From Pantoea sp. 1.19 (GTDB lineage: Bacteria > Pseudomonadota > Gammaproteobacteria > Enterobacterales > Enterobacteriaceae), in NCBI RefSeq assembly GCF_001922585.1, contig NZ_MRBS01000011.1:1-54880 (forward strand): 54,880 nt of DNA. The letters are read 5' to 3'. Shown here piece after piece: positions 44,560 to 53,589 of this stretch (within the stretch, counting starts at the first letter, position 1; each line of letters opens with the position of its first letter). The notes beneath the pieces are model-generated. The model saw only the letters and a program-made list of their open reading frames with translations, was not told the DNA's origin and searched no databases. Both the position numbers and the translations under genes were made by a program.

Positions 44560-45267
44560 TCACTGTCGGGGAAAGAGCCGGGCAAAGTCCGGCACGCTGT
44601 CACCTACCTCGCCAAAGCGCAGGCTGGCAACAATATGATCAAAATGGTGGCGCATCGCCGACTGCAGAGCCGGCAGATCCCGCTGATCCAGCAGCGCAAT
44701 CAGTCGATCGTGATCGTCGCAGCGGCAGCCCTGCTGCCAGGGAGCGCCCCAGGCGGCAATCGCCAGCGAGGAGCGCTGGGTCAGCCGGGTCACCAGATCG
44801 TTTAATACCCGGTTACCGGCAATGGCCTGAAGCCGGAGATGAAACTGCGCCGACAGGCGAATCGCCGCCGTCCCGTCCTGCTGCTGGTGCGCCCGGGCTT
44901 CCTGTGCCGAGAGCGCACGCAGCGCCGCCAGGTCCGCCGGCCGGGAGTGCGCCACGACCGCATCAAGGTTGGCGCATTCGAGCAGCGCGCGGGTGCGAAA
45001 GATATCGCGCGACTCGACGGCGCCCGGGGTCGCCACCTGCGCACCGCGGCGGGGCAGCAGCGTGACCATTTGCACCGCGGCGAGGCGCTGCAGCACTTTT
45101 CGAATGCCGGTGCGGCTGACGCCGAAGGTCGCCGAAAGCGCTTCTTCCGGTAATTTACTGCCCGGCGGCAGCCGGTGCTCCACAATGGCGGTCAGCAACG
45201 CCTGAAAGATGGGTTCATCCTTATCTTGCAGGTCTGATGCCGCCCGCAGCGGGGTTACTTGCTTCAT
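44560..45267 (-). CDS. hpxS: GntR-family regulator HpxS (FCD subfamily)
   Basis: 235 residues. GntR winged HTH at residues about 18-80 (LPPGSKLPEEALSATFGVSR, TGIRKVLQRLAAVQMVTLLP) and FCD ligand domain (about 90-220) with metal-type His in LSAQFHLRLQAIAGN and MRHHFDHI. First gene of hpxSAB and divergent from the permease hpxC. It probably responds to allantoin or a close product. ATG 45267 follows GGAG; GTG 45279 is an alternative. Confidence 0.88.
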   Translation of the reverse strand: MKQVTPLRAASDLQDKDEPIFQALLTAIVEHRLPPGSKLPEEALSATFGVSRTGIRKVLQRLAAVQMVTLLPRRGAQVATPGAVESRDIFRTRALLECANLDAVVAHSRPADLAALRALSAQEARAHQQQDGTAAIRLSAQFHLRLQAIAGNRVLNDLVTRLTQRSSLAIAAWGAPWQQGCRCDDHDRLIALLDQRDLPALQSAMRHHFDHIVASLRFGEVGDSVPDFARLFPRQ

Positions 45268-45323
45268 TTCATACTCCACGTCACAGCGTTACACCGCCTC
45301 AATGTACACAGCTTTTCTTTTTT

Positions 45324-45333
45324 TTGTATACAA
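45324..45333. promoter_or_regulatory. Palindromic candidate HpxS operator
   Basis: TTGTATACAA is a perfect 10-bp palindrome in the hpxS-hpxC intergenic region and fits the FCD-GntR pattern TNGTNNNACNA apart from centre length. A second TGTACA-type word lies at 45303-45308. Assignment to HpxS is inference from position and family habit. Confidence 0.5.
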
Positions 45334-45404
45334 GAATGCTGGCCTGGCCTGATTCCTGCAACGCCGATGTATCACCACCGATATCATTAACAGGAGCAGG
45401 TTTC

Positions 45405-46898
45405 ATGCCAAACAGTGAACATCAACGCCCGGCGCCAGCGCATGACGCTCACGGAGCTTACAGTCCCCGCCTGTGTAACGAGGACCTTGCCCCGACTCGC
45501 GACCAAAACTGGAGCTGGTATAACATCTTCTCCTTCTGGATGTCCGACGTGCACAGCATGGGGGGCTACGTGGTGGCCGCCAGCTTCTTTACGCTCGGCC
45601 TCGCCAGCTGGCAGGTGCTGCTCTGCTTGCTGATAGGGATCGGCATTGTCCAGCTGTGCGCTAACCTGGTGGCCAAACCGAGTCAGATGGCCGGCGTGCC
45701 CTACGCGGTAATTTGCCGTCAGGCCTTCGGCGTGTTCGGTGCCAATATTCCGGCGGTGATCCGCGGTCTGATTGCCTTCGCCTGGTACGGTATTCAAACC
45801 TGGCTGGCCTCAAACGCGATGCTGCTGATTGCTCTGAAATTCTGGCCGTCGCTGGCCAGCCTGACCACCCACAGCTGGCTGGGACTGTCGACCCTCGGCT
45901 GGATCTGTTTTGGCATCATGTGGCTGCTGCAGGCGATGGTGTTCTGGCACGGGATGAATGCGATCAAGCGCTTTATTGATGTGGCGGGTCCGGCGGTGTA
46001 TGTGGTGATGGTCGCACTGGCTGGCTGGATTGTATACAAAACTGGGTTTGACGGCATTTCGTTTACCCTCGCCAGTCAATCCCTGAGCGTCGGGGAGCAG
46101 AGCTGGCAGATGATTACCGCCATTGCCCTGGTGGTCTCCTACTTCTCCGGCCCACTGCTGAACTTCGGTGACTTTTCGCGCTACGGTAAAAGCATGGGCG
46201 AGATCCGCCGCGGTAACCGCTGGGGGCTGCCGTTTAACTTCCTGCTGTTCTCGGTGGTGACGGTGGTGATTGTGTCCGGTACCCAGTCGCTGTTTGGCCG
46301 GATGATCACCGACCCGATTGAGACCGTGAGCATGGTGGGCAACGACCTGGCCGTGGCGATCGGCCTGCTGACCATGATTACTGCCACTATCGGCATTAAC
46401 ATTGTCGCTAACTTTGTCTCACCGGCATTTGATTTTTCTAACTGCTCGCCGCAAAAAATCAGCTTTCGCACCGGCGGCATGATTGCGGCAGTGGGCTCGG
46501 TACTGCTGACGCCGTGGAACCTGTTCCAGTCACCGGAGCTTATCCATTATACGCTGGACGTGCTCGGCGCGTTTATCGGCCCGCTGTTTGGCATTCTGCT
46601 GGCGGATTTTTATCTGATTAAACGCGGCACCGTGCACGTCGACGATCTGTTCAATGACACCCCCACCGGCCGCTACTGGTATCGCGGCGGCGTTAACCCG
46701 AAAGCGATTGCCGCCCTGCTGCCGGCGGTGGCGATTGGGCTGACGATCAGTTTTATTCCCGCCCTGCACGCGGTGGCGAACTTTAGCTGGTTTATTGGTG
46801 CCTTTCTCGGCGGTGCAACCTACCGCTGGCTGGCCCGCGCCGAGCGTCTGCCGCAGGCCGCTGACTATGCCGCACCGCTGACGATGCAGAAAGAGTGA
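45405..46898 (+). CDS. hpxC: NCS1-family allantoin permease
   Basis: 497 residues, about 12 hydrophobic spans. NCS1 marks: LCNEDLAPTRDQNWSWYNIF, FWMSDVHSMGGYVVAASFFT, PYAVICRQAFGVFGANIPAV, AFAWYGIQTWLASNAM, GPLLNFGDFSRYGKSM and DFSNCSPQKISFRTGG. This is the allantoin/uracil/cytosine transporter family (PucI, YbbW). Position divergent from hpxSAB points to allantoin. ATG 45405 follows AGGAGCAGG; the frame upstream crosses the promoter. Confidence 0.9.
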   Translation: MPNSEHQRPAPAHDAHGAYSPRLCNEDLAPTRDQNWSWYNIFSFWMSDVHSMGGYVVAASFFTLGLASWQVLLCLLIGIGIVQLCANLVAKPSQMAGVPYAVICRQAFGVFGANIPAVIRGLIAFAWYGIQTWLASNAMLLIALKFWPSLASLTTHSWLGLSTLGWICFGIMWLLQAMVFWHGMNAIKRFIDVAGPAVYVVMVALAGWIVYKTGFDGISFTLASQSLSVGEQSWQMITAIALVVSYFSGPLLNFGDFSRYGKSMGEIRRGNRWGLPFNFLLFSVVTVVIVSGTQSLFGRMITDPIETVSMVGNDLAVAIGLLTMITATIGINIVANFVSPAFDFSNCSPQKISFRTGGMIAAVGSVLLTPWNLFQSPELIHYTLDVLGAFIGPLFGILLADFYLIKRGTVHVDDLFNDTPTGRYWYRGGVNPKAIAALLPAVAIGLTISFIPALHAVANFSWFIGAFLGGATYRWLARAERLPQAADYAAPLTMQKE

Positions 46899-47453
46899 TC
46901 CGGGCAGCGGCCCTCTCACGAGGGCCGGCCGATCGCCCGACGGTTCCAGCCCGGGAGGCGCCAGGCGCAGGCCGTTCCTGCTGACGCCGCCGCCTCTTAT
47001 TCCCGTCGGGTCTTCTGCCAGCTTCCCGTACGTCAGGCCGCCCCATCACGCCGCGCCGTCCTGTCAGGCGCGCCGCCGCTAAGCGCCAGCCCAGCGTGCC
47101 AGTACGCCCCCCGGCGGATGGCCAGGCACCCGCGTGGCGTGTTGACCCACCGTGCGTTGCCGCTGTGCTGCCCCCTGGTGACAATATTGACCGCCGGCAG
47201 AATCAGCCACTCCCCGCGCTGATCTGACGGGGGCGGATGCGCGATGGGCGCAGCAGATGTACCGCGCGGACGTGCGCAGGCCCTCTCACGGATGCAGGCG
47301 AAAAAAGGGCGTCATGATGAAAGGCAATTTGCCCAGCAGGCGCCGGCTGAGCGTGTCAGAGGGGGATTAGCGAAGGTTGTAACGGGCGTGATTAACTTCC
47401 GCCCTGCGGCCAGCGCGTCGACTGCGGGCGGCATTATCCGCAGCAGCAACGAC
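46899..47453. other. Gene-free GC-rich stretch between hpxC and tRNA-Asp
   Basis: About 555 bases without a credible gene. A hairpin GGCCCTC-TCAC-GAGGGCC (46909-46926) follows hpxC, without T run. The word GGCCCTCTCACG at 46909 recurs at 47279. Minus-strand text near 47140 (RWVNTPRGCLAIRRGAYWHA) looks faintly protein-like but is followed by stops. This marks the right border of the accessory block. Confidence 0.5.
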
Positions 47454-47484
47454 AAAAGGCCGATTCCGGAGAATCGGCCTTTTT
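47454..47484 (-). terminator. Terminator of tRNA-Asp, usable in both directions
   Basis: AAAAGGCCGATT and AATCGGCCTTTT pair around a short loop, with T runs on both strands. It starts seven bases beyond the tRNA 3-prime end. Confidence 0.85.
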
Positions 47485-47490
47485 GAATTT

Positions 47491-47567
47491 TGGCGGAACG
47501 GACGGGGCTCGAACCCGCGACCCCCTGCGTGACAGGCAGGTATTCTAACCAACTGAACTACCGCTCC
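47491..47567 (-). tRNA. aspV: tRNA-Asp (anticodon GUC), aspV-like
   Basis: Reverse complement gives GGAGCGGTAGTTCAGTTGGT, anticodon stem-loop CCTGCCTGTCACGCAGG with GTC, T arm GCGGGTTCGAGCCCCGT and an encoded CCA end; 77 nt. Location directly downstream of dnaQ equals aspV of E. coli. Identical in sequence to the second tRNA-Asp at 54584-54660. It also marks the right side of the accessory block. Confidence 0.96.
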
Positions 47568-47700
47568 GCGCTTGTCCCCCGTCGGGAACGAGGCGAATAT
47601 TACGGTTCGCGTTCGGCGCCGTCAATGCTTTTTTTACATCGCGCTGGCGACTGGCGCTTTTTTCATCTCACCCTACCGGTTTTGGCTTTTTTTCAACCGC

Positions 47701-48432
47701 TTATCCGCGCCAGAGGCAGCTTCCGCCCTTTTTCATCACCAGATCCAGCCGCGACTCGTGCGCCAGCACTTCGGCCTCGCTGGCGGCAATGACCCGCAGC
47801 CCGGAGGCCGGACGGGTGATGCGCTGAATTCCCTCACCTTCCCGGGACTGCTGCCGTTCACCCTCGGCGGAGAAGGCCAGCGACGTCTGGCCCCCGGTCA
47901 TCGTCAGATACACTTCTGCCAAAATTTCGGCATCCAGCAGCGCCCCGTGCAGCGTACGCTTGCTGTTGTCGATTTCATAACGGGAGCAGAGCGCGTCAAG
48001 GCTGTTGCGCTTGCCCGGGAACATCCGCCGCGCCATTGCCAGGCTGTCGGTGATTTGACAGAACGTTTCCGTCTTCGGCAGATCGCGCTTAAGCAGGGAA
48101 AACTCGTAGTCCATAAAGCCGATATCAAAGCTGGCGTTATGAATGACCAGCTCCGCCCCGCGAATATAGTCGAGAAACTCATCGACGATCTCGCCAAACG
48201 CAGGCTTATCGACGAGGAACTCGTCGGCAATACCGTGGACACCGAAGGCTTCCGGATCGACCAGGCGGTCCGGTTTCAGGTACATATGGAAGTTGTTGCC
48301 GGTCAGGCGGCGGTTCACCACCTCGACGGCGCCGATTTCGATGATGCGATGCCCCTCATAGTGGGCTCCCACCATGTTCATGCCGGTGGTTTCCGTATCA
48401 AGGACGATTTGGCGCGTTATTCCTGTGCTCAT
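47701..48432 (-). CDS. dnaQ: DNA polymerase III epsilon subunit (3-prime to 5-prime proofreading exonuclease)
   Basis: 243 residues, as in E. coli. DEDDh exonuclease: ExoI motif [12 protein letters not shown] with Asp12 and Glu14, Exo[22 protein letters not shown], ExoIII His in [17 protein letters not shown]. The C-terminal tail [12 protein letters not shown] binds the alpha subunit. A Q-rich linker with a clamp-binding motif (GGQTSLAFS) sits at about 181-190. Divergent from rnhA with a 52-base gap, the classical overlapping promoter arrangement. Confidence 0.97.
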   Translation of the reverse strand: MSTGITRQIVLDTETTGMNMVGAHYEGHRIIEIGAVEVVNRRLTGNNFHMYLKPDRLVDPEAFGVHGIADEFLVDKPAFGEIVDEFLDYIRGAELVIHNASFDIGFMDYEFSLLKRDLPKTETFCQITDSLAMARRMFPGKRNSLDALCSRYEIDNSKRTLHGALLDAEILAEVYLTMTGGQTSLAFSAEGERQQSREGEGIQRITRPASGLRVIAASEAEVLAHESRLDLVMKKGGSCLWRG

Positions 48433-48484
48433 GGCTCTCGTTTATGTCAGACTTGCCGTTTTATCAGAGGGAAGTCTACCAGAG

Positions 48485-48955
48485 ATGATGAAGCAGGTAG
48501 AAATTTTCACCGACGGCTCCTGCCTGGGCAATCCGGGGCCCGGCGGTTACGGCGCGATCATGCGCTGGCGTCAGCACGAGAAAACCTTCAGCGCCGGTTA
48601 CCGGCTGACAACCAATAACCGCATGGAGCTGATGGCGGCGATTGTGGCGCTGGAAGCACTGAATGAGCCGTGTCAGGTGGTGCTCAGCACCGACAGTCAG
48701 TATGTACGCCAGGGCATTACCAGCTGGATCCATAACTGGAAAAAGCGCGGCTGGAAAACCGCCGATAAAAAACCGGTAAAAAACGTCGATCTCTGGCAGC
48801 GGCTCGATCGCGCGCTGGCATCGCATCAGATTGAGTGGCAGTGGGTAAAAGGGCACGCCGGCCATCCGGAGAACGAGCGCTGCGATGAGCTGGCGCGCCG
48901 CGCCGCCGGCGCGCCGACGCAGGAAGATCATGGCTATCTGGCCGAGAAAGCCTAA
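48485..48955 (+). CDS. rnhA: Ribonuclease HI
   Basis: 156 residues. Cuts the RNA strand of RNA-DNA hybrids (R-loops, primer remnants). Catalytic residues at standard numbers: Asp10 ([20 protein letters not shown]), Glu48 ([10 protein letters not shown]), Asp70 ([11 protein letters not shown]), Asp134 ([11 protein letters not shown]). Basic protrusion [22 protein letters not shown] 48485 (MMKQVE) matches E. coli MLKQVE; the longer upstream frame lies in the dnaQ promoter. Its end overlaps convergent yafS by four bases. Confidence 0.97.
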   Translation: MMKQVEIFTDGSCLGNPGPGGYGAIMRWRQHEKTFSAGYRLTTNNRMELMAAIVALEALNEPCQVVLSTDSQYVRQGITSWIHNWKKRGWKTADKKPVKNVDLWQRLDRALASHQIEWQWVKGHAGHPENERCDELARRAAGAPTQEDHGYLAEKA

Positions 48956-49671
48956 CGCTTTGAGCGCAGATGCCGCGCGGCCCCCACCACCGTACGGATG
49001 CTGGCCTGCCCCGCCGCACGCCGCGCCGGCGTTTTAATCAGCGGAAAGGTGCGTTTGCGGGCCACTAACAGCTGCTGACATCCGAGCGCCGGCAAATGGG
49101 TGCTGATCAACCGCCCGCCGCGCCCGTTGCCGGGCAACACCTGAAAACGGCTGCACCACACCACCTCGTAATTAAGCAGATGCAGCCAGTCGATTAGCCG
49201 CACCTGACTGAACAGGCGGCTGTTCCATGGCGCACGCTGCCGCACCCAGGGCAGCAGCTTGCCGAGGCCCAGCAGGCTGGCCGGATGAAAACCGCTGAGC
49301 ATGAGCCAGCCGTCGTCAATCAAAATCCGATCCACTTCACGCAGAACCGCGTGCGGGTCAGGGCTCCACGCCAGCGTGTGCGCCAGCAGGCAGGCATCAA
49401 CGGATTTTGAAGCGAACGGCAGCTGCGTCAGGTCCGCCTGCACCTGCAGCCCCTCTCCGGCCGGCGCAACGTTCACCTGATGCGAGATGGCACAGGCCTC
49501 AGTGTTGATTTGCGCGCTGAGTGCGCCCAACTTAAGCAGATGGCAACCGTACATTTTCCCCAGCATGGGCTGCAGCTGCTGGGTCAGCGTCTCCCGAAAG
49601 CGCTCGCCGCCGCTCATGGCACGCCATGTTAAGGGTGCGGTAAGAATTTGGCGTGTTTTCGCCGGCCTCAT
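48952..49671 (-). CDS. yafS: Putative SAM-dependent methyltransferase YafS
   Basis: 239 residues. Class I methyltransferase of the Methyltransf_11 group: [20 protein letters not shown] and [20 protein letters not shown] are the post-II and motif III blocks. The usual GxGxG motif is degenerate ([10 protein letters not shown]), as in E. coli YafS. Substrate unknown. Conserved in synteny between rnhA and gloB. C-terminal 40 residues are basic and poorly conserved. Confidence 0.88.
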   Translation of the reverse strand: MRPAKTRQILTAPLTWRAMSGGERFRETLTQQLQPMLGKMYGCHLLKLGALSAQINTEACAISHQVNVAPAGEGLQVQADLTQLPFASKSVDACLLAHTLAWSPDPHAVLREVDRILIDDGWLMLSGFHPASLLGLGKLLPWVRQRAPWNSRLFSQVRLIDWLHLLNYEVVWCSRFQVLPGNGRGGRLISTHLPALGCQQLLVARKRTFPLIKTPARRAAGQASIRTVVGAARHLRSKR

Positions 49672-49709
49672 GCTTTACCCTCTCTGTTTCATCCGCACTG
49701 GAGGTCAGT

Positions 49710-50465
49710 ATGAATCTTAACAGTATTCCTGCATTAACCGATAATTACATCTGGACGCTGACCGACGACGCCGGACAGTGCGTGATTGTCGATCCCGGTG
49801 AAGCCAGTCCGGTGCTGGCCGATATGGATGCGCGCGGCAGTAACCCGGTGGCGATTCTGCTGACGCATCATCACCACGATCACGTCGGCGGCGTGGCGGA
49901 CCTGCTGGCGCACTACCCCACTCTGGCGGTGTATGGCCCACAGGAAACCGCAGATAAGGGGGCGACCCAAGTGGTGGTACCGGGAGACACCATCACGCTG
50001 CTGGGTCGGACGTTTCAGGTATTCGCCGCACCGGGCCACACGCTGGGACACGTACTGTTTTACAGCGCGCCTTATCTGTTTAGCGGTGATACGCTGTTTT
50101 CCGGCGGCTGTGGACGCCTGTTTGAAGGCTCCGCAGAGCAAATGTATGGTGTTTTTCAGCAAATTGACCAGCTGCCCGACAACACGCTGGTGTGCTGCGG
50201 TCACGAGTACACCGAATCGAACATGAAATTCGCTAATGCAATCTGGCCAGAAGAGGCGGAAATTGCGGCTTATTACGCGGAAATTGTACAACGCCGGAAG
50301 AACCAGGACATTACCTTACCTTCAAGGCTGGAAAAAGAGCGTAAAGTTAATCTTTTTCTCAGAACACAAGACCATGAATTACAAAGAAAGATTGGCTTTA
50401 CTTCGCCACCTGAACGGCCGTGGGAGGTATTTGCCACCCTGCGCCAAAAGAAGGATCGATTTTAA
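49710..50465 (+). CDS. gloB: Hydroxyacylglutathione hydrolase (glyoxalase II)
   Basis: 251 residues. Hydrolyses S-D-lactoylglutathione to D-lactate and glutathione in methylglyoxal detoxification. Metallo-beta-lactamase fold with dinuclear site: ILLTHHHHDHVGG (His53, His55, Asp57, His58), APGHTLGHVLF, LFSGDTLFSGGCGRLFEG, and CCGHEYTESNMKFA; C-terminal LFLRTQDHELQRKI glutathione helix. ATG 49710 follows GGAGGTCAGT. Divergent from yafS. Confidence 0.96.
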   Translation: MNLNSIPALTDNYIWTLTDDAGQCVIVDPGEASPVLADMDARGSNPVAILLTHHHHDHVGGVADLLAHYPTLAVYGPQETADKGATQVVVPGDTITLLGRTFQVFAAPGHTLGHVLFYSAPYLFSGDTLFSGGCGRLFEGSAEQMYGVFQQIDQLPDNTLVCCGHEYTESNMKFANAIWPEEAEIAAYYAEIVQRRKNQDITLPSRLEKERKVNLFLRTQDHELQRKIGFTSPPERPWEVFATLRQKKDRF

Positions 50466-50532
50466 AAAGGGTTGTGTTGCCGTCCCCGAGCCAGTATCAT
50501 TGCTCGTCTTTTAAGCAACTGTTGACACACAC

Positions 50533-51906
50533 ATGAAGGCTAAAGCGATCTTATTCGCCTCGGTCTTGCTGGTCGGCTGTCAGGCATCGCAACACGATGC
50601 CCGTATTCCCGATCAGCATGCACAGAGTTTGTCTTCGGCTGGTCAAACTGAAACGGACGATGCCACCGATCGTTTCCTCTCCCCGCGATGGCAGGATGAC
50701 GGAACCGGACTCGCAAAAGATCGCGATCTGTGGCGTTTCATTGGTGACGAGCTGAAGATGAAGGTTCCGGAAAATGCCCGGATCCGTGAGCAAAAACAGA
50801 AGTACCTGAGAAATAAGAGCTATCTCCACGATGTAACATTACGGGCAGAGCCGTATATGTACTGGATAGTCGAGCAGATTAAGAAACGTAATATGCCGAT
50901 GGAACTGGTACTACTACCCATAGTGGAGAGCGCTTTTGACCCCCACGCAACATCGAGCGCAAATGCCGCCGGCATTTGGCAGATTGTTCCGGCCACGGGG
51001 CGCAACTATGGTTTGAAACATAATCAGTGGTATGACGGACGTCGCGACGTAGTGGCGTCAACGAAAGTCGCCCTGGATATGATGCAGCGATTAAACCGCA
51101 TGTTTGACGGCGACTGGTTATTGACCGTGGCCGCGTACAACGGCGGTGAAGGGCGCGTGTTAAACGCCATCAAGGCCAATCGGGCGCGAGGGAAAGCCAC
51201 GGATTTCTGGAGCCTGTCGCTGCCGCGTGAGACCACCGTTTACGTGCCCAAAATGCTGGCGCTGGGAGAACTGCTTAAGCATAACCGGCGTTACGGTATC
51301 CGCCTGCCGACGACCAATGAGAGTCGCGCGCTGGCGCGGGTTGAAGTGGGACAGCAGATTGAGCTGACGCAAGCCGCCGACATGGCCGGCATGTCGCTGA
51401 ACCGGCTGAAGAGCTTCAATACCGGCTATACCAAAGGTAAAACGGCGCCAAACGGACCGCACTACATCATGGTGCCCAAGTCGAACGTCGCTAAACTGCG
51501 TAACTCGCTGGCCAGTGGCGATATCGCTGCCGTACAGCCCGCACAGCAGCTGGCGGCCAACAGCGATCGCCAGTCTCAGCGCTACGTGGTGCGCCGGGGG
51601 GATACCCTGTCGGGCGTGGCGGCGCGGATGGGCGTATCGGTGAAGACGCTGCAAAGCGCCAATAACCTGCGCGGCGTGGCCATCAAGCCGGGTCAGGTGT
51701 TGCACGCGGGCGGCGCGTTAGCCGACAACAGCAACATTACTTATCGCGTCCGCAAGGGAGACTCCATCTCCAGCATCGCGAAACGTCATGGTGTTGACAT
51801 CAAAGATGTGATGCGCTGGAACAGTTCCATTTCCAGCGTGAAAAGCCTGCGTCCAGGCGATGAGCTGACGCTCTACATCAGCAAAGATGACAGGCCAGAC
51901 AGCTAA
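50533..51906 (+). CDS. mltD: Membrane-bound lytic murein transglycosylase D
   Basis: 457 residues (E. coli 452). Lipoprotein: signal MKAKAILFASVLLVGC with lipid Cys16. SLT domain (about 110-230): catalytic Glu in LPIVESAFDPHATSSANAAG, then GIWQIVPATGRNYGL and TVAAYNGGEGRVLNAI. Two LysM modules at the C-terminus: YVVRRGDTLSGVAARMGVS and YRVRKGDSISSIAKRHGVD. Cleaves glycan strands to 1,6-anhydro ends in the outer-membrane-facing periplasm. A clear terminator follows. Confidence 0.96.
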   Translation: MKAKAILFASVLLVGCQASQHDARIPDQHAQSLSSAGQTETDDATDRFLSPRWQDDGTGLAKDRDLWRFIGDELKMKVPENARIREQKQKYLRNKSYLHDVTLRAEPYMYWIVEQIKKRNMPMELVLLPIVESAFDPHATSSANAAGIWQIVPATGRNYGLKHNQWYDGRRDVVASTKVALDMMQRLNRMFDGDWLLTVAAYNGGEGRVLNAIKANRARGKATDFWSLSLPRETTVYVPKMLALGELLKHNRRYGIRLPTTNESRALARVEVGQQIELTQAADMAGMSLNRLKSFNTGYTKGKTAPNGPHYIMVPKSNVAKLRNSLASGDIAAVQPAQQLAANSDRQSQRYVVRRGDTLSGVAARMGVSVKTLQSANNLRGVAIKPGQVLHAGGALADNSNITYRVRKGDSISSIAKRHGVDIKDVMRWNSSISSVKSLRPGDELTLYISKDDRPDS

Positions 51907-51912
51907 CAACAA

Positions 51913-51939
51913 CAAGAGCCGCACTGCGGCTCTTTTTTT
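51913..51939 (+). terminator. Intrinsic terminator of mltD
   Basis: AGAGCCGC and GCGGCTCT pair around ACT, followed by seven T residues, starting nine bases after the mltD stop. Confidence 0.9.
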
Positions 51940-52053
51940 ATGCCTCTCGCGTACTTCAGCCGCTGTCGAGCACAGTCCGGTGAGGTCACCTGTCGCCTCA
52001 TCCTCCCCTCCCCGACCCGCCCCCGTGCTGCGCGCCGCTTATTGCGTCCAGCG

Positions 52054-52860
52054 TCACGCCGGCGCGGGGAAAAACTCCACCAGCAGAGGGTTGTGATCGG
52101 AGGCGCGCGTGACCAGCACCGAAGCCGCACTGACCAGCATACCGCGATAAAAAACAAAATCGAGCGGCCGACCAAAGGCCGTACGGCGATGATCGTCGGT
52201 AAAGCGTACCTCGCGTAGCCCCATCTCGCGGGCGAAGCGATAGAGCGCATTCATCCGCTGGCGGCTCCAGGCGTTAAAGTCACCGGCCATGATCACCGGC
52301 CCCTGATGATGGGCGATCTGCTCGCCAATCGGTCCCAGCTGCTTGCTGTAGACGTCAATGCCGAGACTGAAATTCACCGCGTGGATATTGACCACCATCA
52401 GCGTCTGCTGATTCGGTAAGGGATAGGCGGTGACCAGCGCTGATTTCGACAGCCGCAGCAGCGGCTCGCGCTCGCGCAGGGGGCAGCAGTAGACCGGATG
52501 GGCCGCCGCCAGCGTCATCACTCCGGAGGGGTGCTGAGGCAGTACAAATGCCGGAACCTGATCGGCTGCCAGATAGTGGGTAGTGGCAAACTGGATCAGT
52601 TCGGGGGTGGTTTGCGCCTCCTGCAGCAGAACCAGATGCGCATCTTTGCCAAAATTCTGCAGTACCGACAGCCACTCGGCGCGCTGCTGCTTGAAGATAT
52701 TCCAAACCAGCACGCGCAGGCGCTCCTGCATTGGCAGGGGTTCTCCGGGAGGAAGCGCCTGACCCACGTGAAGCATCGCGGCGGGCGGAAAGATCCGCTC
52801 GGCAGGCTGTCCTGCTGTATACCGCATTGCATAGGTCTTTTTACGCACGTCTGACGCCAT
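52054..52860 (-). CDS. yafD: Endonuclease/exonuclease/phosphatase family protein YafD
   Basis: 268 residues from ATG 52860; a GTG at 52848 would give the start [17 protein letters not shown], closer to E. coli, so the exact start is open. EEP fold: [67 protein letters not shown], and [12 protein letters not shown] (catalytic Asp-His). Metal-dependent phosphodiesterase chemistry; natural substrate unknown. Unlike E. coli, no yafE or dkgB lies beside it. Confidence 0.92.
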   Translation of the reverse strand: MASDVRKKTYAMRYTAGQPAERIFPPAAMLHVGQALPPGEPLPMQERLRVLVWNIFKQQRAEWLSVLQNFGKDAHLVLLQEAQTTPELIQFATTHYLAADQVPAFVLPQHPSGVMTLAAAHPVYCCPLREREPLLRLSKSALVTAYPLPNQQTLMVVNIHAVNFSLGIDVYSKQLGPIGEQIAHHQGPVIMAGDFNAWSRQRMNALYRFAREMGLREVRFTDDHRRTAFGRPLDFVFYRGMLVSAASVLVTRASDHNPLLVEFFPAPA

Positions 52861-53589
52861 CCTCTGATCACTCTATCCTGTTTAAGGTATAGATCCGCGC
52901 GAAGTGATGCAATCAACCTCGTCCCATTCTGCGCACCGTTACGTAAGGAAATGAAACGGCGCGTATCCGCACCGCAGGACTCCGCCGCCAGCGCCTTCGC
53001 GGGCGGTTAACAGGATGCGGCGCCGTTAGAGTGGCCACGCCGGCCCGCCGGCCCGGGGCGTCTGAGAGGTGGTCTACCGATGGCCGGCCCCGCCGTAATA
53101 CCGGCACAATAAAACCGGATGCCGACTCTGTCATCTAGCGCTCCGCCTGTGGCCGCTCGCCGGCCTGCTGCCGGGAACGGTTGCCAACGGCCATAATCTC
53201 CGTTGCCGGCGCGGTTACCGCAGCAGCCGACCGTGCTACGGAGGCATGGGAACGGCGGCAGCGACGCCGTCCGGTCAGCAAAAGGTAGCGTCATTGCCTG
53301 GGGAGCTCCCCAACGCTCGGCCGGACGTCCTCCCCCGGGTGTATCTGCCGCTATCGTCACACCGTAGCCGGGCAGAATGTCGCTCACCGCGAATGGCGTA
53401 TATTCCGCCAGCGGCGGCTTCACTGTGCTCAGTAAGCCGCCGCCCGACGCGCGAATAGCCGGGAGCGATCGCAGCGGTGTGCGTTGCCTTCTCTGCTGAA
53501 GGTAAGGGCCGGATGGCGTGCAGTGTTACGCCGTGCTTTAATCGCAAAATAGGGCAACATCCCGGCAACGTTTTGCGACAGGAGCAATA
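52861..53589. other. Gene-free stretch between yafD and yafC
   Basis: About 730 bases, GC-rich, without a gene I can support. Minus-strand open frame 53007-53423 begins MKPPLAEYTPFAVSDI but soon becomes low-complexity Gly/Arg/Pro text and has no family match. The region may hold divergent promoters for yafD and yafC near its ends. Confidence 0.5.

Noticed and set aside
53007..53423. 138-aa minus-strand gene between yafD and yafC
   Set aside because: Starts plausibly but turns into Gly/Arg/Pro-rich text, without a family match or clear ribosome site; left as gene-free.
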